From Dehalococcoidia bacterium (lineage in GTDB: Bacteria > Chloroflexota > Dehalococcoidia > JAENJB01), in the NCBI GenBank assembly GCA_016844565.1, contig JAENJB010000014.1, positions 1-19,612 of the forward strand: a DNA stretch of 19,612 bases. Reading direction: 5' to 3'. Both the position numbers and the translations under genes were made by a program. How positions within the stretch are numbered: position 1 is the first letter of the stretch; every line of letters starts with the position of its first letter. Below the pieces are notes generated by a model. That model was not told the DNA's origin and did not search any database. It was given only the letters and a program-made list of their open reading frames with translations. Of the stretch, positions 14,751-19,612 are shown one piece after another.

Positions 14751-15723
14751 ATGAACCACCTCCAAGTGCGAGAGCGGCCGCTCCCACCACGCCCGAGGTG
14801 TCCCCGAGCTGAGCGGGGACGAAGCGCGCTGCCTTGAAGGCAGCCTGGAATGCCCTCTCCCCGGCCACCTTGATGGCTGGTACCAGAAGCATATCGCCCA
14901 GGTTTGAGAGGCCGCCGCCGACGATGACCAGTTCGGGGTTGAACAGGTTTATCAGGTTGGCGAAGCCAACGCCGGCGTAGTATGCCGTACGGCCAATCAA
15001 CTCCCTGGCCACAGCATCTCCTGCCAGGGCGGCGGCGTGAACCGTCTGAGCGGTCACCTGCTCGATGTCGCCCCCGGCCTGTTCGAGAATGGCCGTCGTG
15101 GCCCCCTCCCGAATGCTCTTTCTTGCCTCTCTGGCCAGGGCAGTCCCCGACGCCAGCGCCTCCCAGCAGCCCGTGTTGCCGCACTCGCAGCGCGGCCCGT
15201 TGACATCAATGGTCATGTGGCCCACCTCACCGGCGGCGCCGGACGCACCCGCATATAACTTGCCGTCGATGATAATGCCGCCGCCGATACCCGTACTCAG
15301 GGTGATAAAGATGAGGTTGCGGGCCCCTCTGCCGGCGCCGAAGCAAAACTCGCCCAGAGCAGCCGCATTGGCGTCGTTTCCCAGCACCGTCCTCACCCCC
15401 AGTTCCCTCTCGATGATGTCCCTCAAGGGTACGTCCTTCCACTTGGGGAGGTGGGGAGAGGAATGGAGGATGCCTGTTCGGGGGTCGGAGATGCCGGCGG
15501 CGGCTATACCGATGGCCTCTATTTGACTGATTTCGATGCTCGCTCCGGCGATAGCCCGGCGCATGGCCTCCGTGAGGACCCGGACCACCGCTGCGGGGCC
15601 GTGATGCGCCAGCGTGGCGCTGTAGTCGCGGGAGAGCATCTTGCCCCTGGAGTCCACTACCCCGGCCAGTACCTTGCTGCCGCCGAGGTCAACGCCCAGG
15701 GCCAGCCTCTCGGGGTGGCTCAT
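14722..15723 (-). CDS. ROK-family sugar kinase, probable glucokinase
   Basis: A 333-residue ATP-dependent sugar kinase. Phosphate-binding motif DLGGSK (12-17), catalytic Asp117 in GNDANAAA, STGIGGG (143-149), GEVGH (165-169) and the zinc site His169, Cys179, Cys181, Cys186 in CECGNTGCWE, all diagnostic of ROK proteins. Glucose is the likely substrate given its neighbours: it is translationally coupled (ATGA overlap) to the branching enzyme and lies near the GH77 glucanotransferase, which releases glucose. No helix-turn-helix domain is present, so it is an enzyme, not a ROK repressor. The last 13 residues (GGGSSPLEGGRTG) come from the repeat at 14735-14750 and probably replace the native end. 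Confidence 0.93.
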   Translation of the reverse strand: MSHPERLALGVDLGGSKVLAGVVDSRGKMLSRDYSATLAHHGPAAVVRVLTEAMRRAIAGASIEISQIEAIGIAAAGISDPRTGILHSSPHLPKWKDVPLRDIIERELGVRTVLGNDANAAALGEFCFGAGRGARNLIFITLSTGIGGGIIIDGKLYAGASGAAGEVGHMTIDVNGPRCECGNTGCWEALASGTALAREARKSIREGATTAILEQAGGDIEQVTAQTVHAAALAGDAVARELIGRTAYYAGVGFANLINLFNPELVIVGGGLSNLGDMLLVPAIKVAGERAFQAAFKAARFVPAQLGDTSGVVGAAALALGGGSSPLEGGRTG

Positions 15724-17399
15724 GGCTCCCTGCTGGCAAAGACCCGGTAGTTGATATCGGGGAACACGTTGTCCAACTCGTATAGCTCACGGCACAGGTT
15801 GCGGGCCGCGTCGTTCACCTGGCTGGAGGCGGCTACGTCTGCCATCTTGTTGAAGCGTGACAGGTGCTCCTGGAACCGGTTGGTGGCGTATTCTTTCGCT
15901 TGTCCGGTGGTTATCAGGAACGGCCAGTCGCTGGACTCGAGGAGCAGCAACTCCCGGGCCGCCTGGTTGAGGATTCCTGCCAGGTCTCCTGAGGCGTTGG
16001 GATGCGCCGCCGTCAGTTCTTCCATCATCAACTCTGCCTGGTGGACAGATGGCCACATCCATTCGGTGTTGGGGTTGAGCCAAGTGGAATGGTCGCCACC
16101 CTGTCCCCAGGACCCCTCATCAAGTGCAAGCACATCTTCCGGGGGATGCAAAGCAACGAACTCGCTGGCGGTGGTAAGCTCTACTGTCTGGCTATAGGCC
16201 AGGTGTCGGAGCACCTCCTTCATCCACTGGAGACCCTCGAACCACCAGTGGCCGAAGAGCTCGGTGTCGTAGGCCGCCGCGATAAGGCCGAACTTGTTGT
16301 TCCGGTCATGGAAATCTCCGAGCAGGTCCTCTGCCAGGAGGGAGTAGTGCTCGGCATGCCCGCGGGCCTTGGTGCTCGCCCAATCAGGGTTGTAATAGTC
16401 CTTGTGGGCGAGGTCAAGCCTGGCGCCGGTTATGCGCCAGTACTGGAACCCCGAGGTCCCATCCTTCTTGTGGAACTCGCGGTAGTCGAAGTCGCCGGGG
16501 TATCCCCAGTCAGCCGACCAGACCTGCATGCCGGTGCGGTTGTTTCTGCCCAGCACCGCCACCTCGGGTGTCTGGACCCAGTAAGGGAGATAGGTGGTCT
16601 TGGCAGTAGGCTCTTTGTAGGCCAGGGGGCGGGCCACCTGCCGTCTGGGTATGTTGCCATAGGGGCCATGTACGGCGTCCGTGGCTTTGCCGATGGGGGT
16701 CCCGCCCTCGACCGTATGGGTTTCGCTGAAGAACAACCGTATGCCGAGGTCCGCCAGATGCCGTTCGAGGCCCGGCTTGATGTAGGGCTTGCCTTCTCTT
16801 GAGGCCCAGAAGCCGGGGCGGTAGCCGCACTCGGGAAGCCAGGCGGCGCGCGGCGGTCTGCCGAAGTGATGCTGGTAGGCCTCCGCGCCGACCTTCAATT
16901 GGCCGTAGATGGAGGAGTCCCGCTCCAGGAGGGGCAGGTAGCCGTGGGTGGCGGCGCTGGTCAGTATCTCTAGGTGTCCCTCGTTCTGGAGTCTCTTGAA
17001 GGCCCCGACCAGGTCGCCCTGAAATCTCTCTTCAAAGGACCGGAGCACCCCCTGATAGTAGTTGAGGTAGAACCCGGCCAGATTGACGAGGTGCGGCTGC
17101 TGGAGCTTCTTGAAGCGCGATATGTCCGAATGGGCGCGGTCTATCTTGTCGGCGACGAAGGTGCGGAAATGGTCGAGGATGAGGGGGTCAGCGATCTGCT
17201 CGACCAGCACCGGGGTCAGACCGAGGGTCAGCTTGAACGGGCAGCCTTCGTCGCGGAGGTCGTACAGGGCATTGAGCAGGGGTAGGTAGCTCTCGGACAA
17301 GCTCTCATGGAGCCACTCTTCCCCGTGTGGCCATTGCCCCGCTTTCCGGCAGTAAGGGATGTGGCTGTGCAAAACAAATGTGAAGGCGCCCTTTTTCAT
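15720..17399 (-). CDS. GH57 1,4-alpha-glucan branching enzyme (DUF1957 type)
   Basis: A 559-residue enzyme that introduces alpha-1,6 branches into glycogen-like glucan. GH57 motifs in order: HSHIPY (11-16), THGYLPLL (151-158), WLPECGYRPG with nucleophile Glu190 (187-196), AAYDTELFGHWWFEG with acid/base Asp378 (375-389), and DEGSWGQGG (427-435). The spacing agrees with characterised archaeal and Thermus GH57 branching enzymes. No signal peptide, so it is cytoplasmic. The ATG at 17399 has no clear Shine-Dalgarno, but a promoter at 17429-17458 gives a leader of only about 23 nt. It is first in a two-gene operon with the ROK kinase, divergent from the 4-alpha-glucanotransferase. Confidence 0.93.
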   Translation of the reverse strand: MKKGAFTFVLHSHIPYCRKAGQWPHGEEWLHESLSESYLPLLNALYDLRDEGCPFKLTLGLTPVLVEQIADPLILDHFRTFVADKIDRAHSDISRFKKLQQPHLVNLAGFYLNYYQGVLRSFEERFQGDLVGAFKRLQNEGHLEILTSAATHGYLPLLERDSSIYGQLKVGAEAYQHHFGRPPRAAWLPECGYRPGFWASREGKPYIKPGLERHLADLGIRLFFSETHTVEGGTPIGKATDAVHGPYGNIPRRQVARPLAYKEPTAKTTYLPYWVQTPEVAVLGRNNRTGMQVWSADWGYPGDFDYREFHKKDGTSGFQYWRITGARLDLAHKDYYNPDWASTKARGHAEHYSLLAEDLLGDFHDRNNKFGLIAAAYDTELFGHWWFEGLQWMKEVLRHLAYSQTVELTTASEFVALHPPEDVLALDEGSWGQGGDHSTWLNPNTEWMWPSVHQAELMMEELTAAHPNASGDLAGILNQAARELLLLESSDWPFLITTGQAKEYATNRFQEHLSRFNKMADVAASSQVNDAARNLCRELYELDNVFPDINYRVFASREP

Positions 17400-17428
17400 C
17401 GCATTCAGAGAACACGGTCAGATTGCGT

Positions 17429-17458
17429 ATTTTAGACAATAGGTGGGCAGGCCGTCAA
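17429..17458 (-). promoter_or_regulatory. Promoter of the branching enzyme-kinase operon
   Basis: On the minus strand: TTGACG (17453-17458), an 18-nt spacer and TAAAAT (17429-17434). The predicted start near 17422 lies about 23 nt before the ATG. Confidence 0.65.
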
Positions 17459-17463
17459 CGCAG

Positions 17464-17610
17464 GTGCTCCGAAAGAGTCTCCTCTCTCCTGGAGGGAGCA
17501 CATCTATCTCGTTGTCATTGCGAGGGCGAAGCCCGAAGCAATCTCACAGCGACGCAGGGGCATCGAGATTGCTTCGCCCTCCCGACAGGTCTGAATGGGC
17601 TCGCAATGAC
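17464..17610. repeat. Palindromic repeats between the divergent glucan genes
   Basis: A hairpin GTGCTCC/GGAGCAC (17464-17501) is followed by a 97-nt inverted-repeat element (17514-17610): outer arms GTCATTGCGAG (17514-17524) and CTCGCAATGAC (17600-17610), inner arms GAAGCAATCT (17535-17544) and AGATTGCTTC (17566-17575). The 'gtcattgcgag...gaagcaatct' pattern is a well-known dispersed bacterial intergenic repeat. No coding potential. Confidence 0.8.
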
Positions 17611-17628
17611 GTTGTGAGGATCTCACGT

Positions 17629-17657
17629 TTGCCAATCGAATCCTTCGGCGTTAAACT
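17629..17657 (+). promoter_or_regulatory. Promoter of the 4-alpha-glucanotransferase gene
   Basis: TTGCCA (17629-17634), a 17-nt spacer and TAAACT (17652-17657) precede the TTG start at 17685, with a predicted leader of about 21 nt. Confidence 0.6.
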
Positions 17658-17684
17658 ACGCTTTATCTACAAGGGGGATTTGTA

Positions 17685-19235
17685 TTGCGCGGCAATCTGG
17701 AGTTTCCTCGAGCCAGCGGCATCCTTCTACATTTGACCTCACTCCCCGGCCCCTGTGGAATCGGTGATCTGGGGTCCGGGGCCTATCGCTTTGCGGACTT
17801 TCTGGCCAGCAGCCGTCAGAGCTTGTGGCAGATGTTGCCGCTGGGCCCCACAGGATATGGCAATTCTCCCTACCAGTGCCTCTCGGCCTTCGCGGGCAAC
17901 CCTCAATTTCTGAGCCTCGACAAGCTGGCTGCGGATGGTCTCCTGGAGGGTCCCGACCTGGAGCATCTCCCGTCTCTGCCTAGTACTGAGGTTTCCTGGG
18001 AAGCTGCAGCCAGGTTCAAGACGCCTCTGCTGAGGAAATCCTTTGAGAATTTCGAGAAGCATGCCTCCCCAGCCATGCGGCGGGAGTTCGATGCCTTCTG
18101 CGCCCGGGAAAAGACCTGGCTTGAGGACTACGCCTTATTCCTGGCTCTGAGGGAGGCCCACGGGTTGGCTCACTGGAACACCTGGGAGGAGGATATCAGG
18201 GACCGCCGCCGCAAGGCACTGAGGGAGTGGAGTCAAAGACTGGCGGGGGAAATCCGATACCACCAGTACCTTCAGTTCCAGTTTTTCCGGCAGTTGGACG
18301 AGTTGCGATGGTATTGCCATGAGCGCCAGATAAGGCTCATCGGCGATGCGCCCATATTCGTGGCTCCCGACAGCGCCGATGTGTGGGCTAACCCGGAGAT
18401 GTTCTATCTGGATGTTGAGGGCCGGCCCACCGTAGTCGCGGGCGTGCCTCCGGACTACTTCAGCATGACCGGACAGCTGTGGGGCAACCCGCTTTATCGC
18501 TGGGATGTGATGGAGCATGATGGCTATGAATGGTGGATTCAGCGCCTGCAGGCGGCGTACCGGATGGTGGATATAATCCGTTTGGACCATTTCCGTGGTT
18601 TCGAGGGGTACTGGGAGATTCCGGCTTCGGAGAGGACCGCGGTCAACGGTCGGTGGGTGCCGGGGCCGGGCGCCCGGTTTTTCGAGGCTGTTCAGAAGGA
18701 ACTTGGCAGGCTGCCCATCATCGCCGAGGACCTGGGAGTCATTACGCCGGAGGTGGAAGCCATGCGGGACCGTTTTGGCTTCCCCGGGATGAAGGTCCTA
18801 CAGTTTGCCTTTGGTGGTGACCCGACTGATGAAACGGCGCTGCCTCACAATTACCCTGAGAACTGCGTCGTCTATACCGGCACCCACGATAATGACACCA
18901 CGGTCGGCTGGTTCAGAAGTGCGGGAACGGGTGACACCACCCGTATGAAGGAGGCGGCCGAAAGGGAAATCAACTTTGCCCTGACGTACCTGGGGACTGA
19001 CGGCAAGGATATCAACTGGGACTTCATACATCTCGCCATGTCCAGCCGCGCCCACACGGTCATCATTCCTCTTCAGGATGTCCTTGGCCTGGGTGGCGAG
19101 GCCAGGTTGAATCTCCCGGGGAGGGCGGGGGGGAACTGGGGGTGGCGGTTTACTCTGGACATGCTGACCGAGTTGATGGGGGACCGGCTGAGGGTACAGA
19201 CCGTCACCCACGGGCGCAGTTTGGCCAGGAAGTGA
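17685..19235 (+). CDS. malQ: 4-alpha-glucanotransferase (amylomaltase), GH77
   Basis: A 516-residue cytoplasmic enzyme that transfers alpha-1,4-glucan segments between chains and releases glucose. Family hallmarks: SGILLHLTSLPGPCGIGDLG (11-30), LWQMLPLGPTGYGNSPYQ (47-64), nucleophile Asp301 in IRLDHFRGF, acid/base Glu348 in IIAEDLG, and Asp402 in GTHDNDT. These positions are offset by about 7-8 from those of Thermus amylomaltase, so the protein is full length without extra N-terminal domains. TTG start at 17685, 7 nt after AAGGGGG. Divergent from the branching enzyme and ROK kinase; together they could remodel storage glucan and phosphorylate the released glucose. Confidence 0.95.
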   Translation: MRGNLEFPRASGILLHLTSLPGPCGIGDLGSGAYRFADFLASSRQSLWQMLPLGPTGYGNSPYQCLSAFAGNPQFLSLDKLAADGLLEGPDLEHLPSLPSTEVSWEAAARFKTPLLRKSFENFEKHASPAMRREFDAFCAREKTWLEDYALFLALREAHGLAHWNTWEEDIRDRRRKALREWSQRLAGEIRYHQYLQFQFFRQLDELRWYCHERQIRLIGDAPIFVAPDSADVWANPEMFYLDVEGRPTVVAGVPPDYFSMTGQLWGNPLYRWDVMEHDGYEWWIQRLQAAYRMVDIIRLDHFRGFEGYWEIPASERTAVNGRWVPGPGARFFEAVQKELGRLPIIAEDLGVITPEVEAMRDRFGFPGMKVLQFAFGGDPTDETALPHNYPENCVVYTGTHDNDTTVGWFRSAGTGDTTRMKEAAEREINFALTYLGTDGKDINWDFIHLAMSSRAHTVIIPLQDVLGLGGEARLNLPGRAGGNWGWRFTLDMLTELMGDRLRVQTVTHGRSLARK

Positions 19236-19249
19236 CCTGCCTTCTCCAC

Positions 19250-19612
19250 CTAATCTTTCATCTCCCGCATTAGCCTTTGCAGAGTCTGCTCATAGACCCG
19301 GTGGACAGGCTCGCTGAAAAGGACAAAGACGACCTCTTCAGGTGACCCTTCGCGGCGGAGGAAACCTGTTACGGTCTTCAGGGCTATATCTGCTGCCTCT
19401 ATTACTGGGTATCCGTAGGCCCCGGTGCTGATGGAAGGGAAGGAAACGCTTCTCAGCCGCATGGACACCGCCAGTTTCAGGCTCTCCCTATAGGCGCTGG
19501 CCAGGAGTTCCGCTTCCTCGCTGTGGCCTCCCTGCCATACGGGCCCGACGGTGTGAATTACGTGGTGCGCCTTGAGATTGCCCCCGGTGGTTGTGACCGC
19601 CTGCCCGGTGGG
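19250..19612 (-). CDS. Macro-domain protein (ADP-ribose deacetylase-like), cut by the window edge
   Basis: The visible 120 C-terminal residues are open to the right edge, so the start lies outside. The sequence shows the macro-domain pattern: TGGNLKAHHVIHTVGPVW near the cut edge, EEAELLASAYRESLKLA, then SVSFPSISTGAYGYP, which is the ADP-ribose-binding loop. Such proteins remove O-acetyl or ADP-ribose groups from acetyl-ADP-ribose or modified proteins. The N-terminal GDIT and VNAAN motifs needed to confirm activity are outside the window. It converges with the glucanotransferase, 14 bp apart, with no clear terminator between. Confidence 0.9.
   Translation of the reverse strand, partial: PTGQAVTTTGGNLKAHHVIHTVGPVWQGGHSEEAELLASAYRESLKLAVSMRLRSVSFPSISTGAYGYPVIEAADIALKTVTGFLRREGSPEEVVFVLFSEPVHRVYEQTLQRLMREMKD

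Noticed and set aside
13971..14765. 264-residue minus-strand frame opposite phoU
   Set aside because: Antisense to both PhoU metal motifs, and runs through the palindromic repeat at its start.
16002..16802. 266-residue plus-strand frame inside the branching-enzyme gene
   Set aside because: It is complementary to the conserved GH57 motifs on the minus strand and has no domain of its own.
17464..17610. CRISPR array, because of short repeated motifs
   Set aside because: The motifs are inverted, not direct, repeats and are not regularly spaced. No cas genes are in the window.

Overview
The window is a bacterial chromosomal segment, moderately GC-rich. Its start codons are unusual: of the 15 genes or gene remnants whose start lies in the window and could be assigned, five begin with TTG and two with GTG, most behind a good Shine-Dalgarno sequence. 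Several scattered palindromic repeats of the 'cattctgagcgaagcgaag' and 'gtcattgcgag...gaagcaatct' types lie between genes. The mix of genes (PAS kinase with Rcp1-type regulators, DUF47-PiT-PhoU, GH57 branching enzyme, several stand-alone flavoproteins) together with these repeats would fit a Chloroflexota (Dehalococcoidia-like) bacterium. That assignment is an inference from gene style, not proof.

Left part (1-3565, minus strand): a compact, translationally coupled signalling operon. It encodes a small MerR/excisionase-type helix-turn-helix protein, a soluble PAS-PAS histidine kinase, a single-domain receiver protein, and a receiver-GGDEF diguanylate cyclase. It probably converts a cytoplasmic signal into c-di-GMP. 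Diverging from it across about 420 bp is an orphan substrate-binding lipoprotein (3985-5091). The space between holds a 26-bp perfect palindrome, a near-consensus sigma70 promoter and a long leader that could fold into a three-way junction.

Middle part (5100-12160): a remnant of a thiamine-diphosphate enzyme next to a 15-bp inverted repeat; three flavoproteins (a GidA/TrmFO-like oxidoreductase with a cysteine cluster, and two fumarate-reductase-superfamily proteins without obvious iron-sulfur or membrane partners); tRNA-Glu(CUC) on the minus strand; a frameshifted secreted or lipoprotein gene; and a lone ferredoxin-reductase-type FAD/NAD(P) protein with its own strong promoter.

Right part (12230-19612): a phosphate-uptake cluster (DUF47 regulator, PiT permease, PhoU). 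The permease gene is broken: its reading frame shifts exactly where the second PiT signature should be, consistent with a small internal deletion. Then comes an alpha-glucan module: a ROK sugar kinase translationally coupled to a GH57 branching enzyme on the minus strand, and a divergent GH77 4-alpha-glucanotransferase on the plus strand. The two promoters flank a palindromic repeat. The window ends inside a macro-domain (ADP-ribose-processing) gene read from the right edge.

No CRISPR array, transposase, integrase or rRNA was seen. The least explained items are the structured leader and palindrome in front of the lipoprotein, the disrupted phosphate permease, and the stand-alone flavoproteins lacking the usual catalytic arginine motif.
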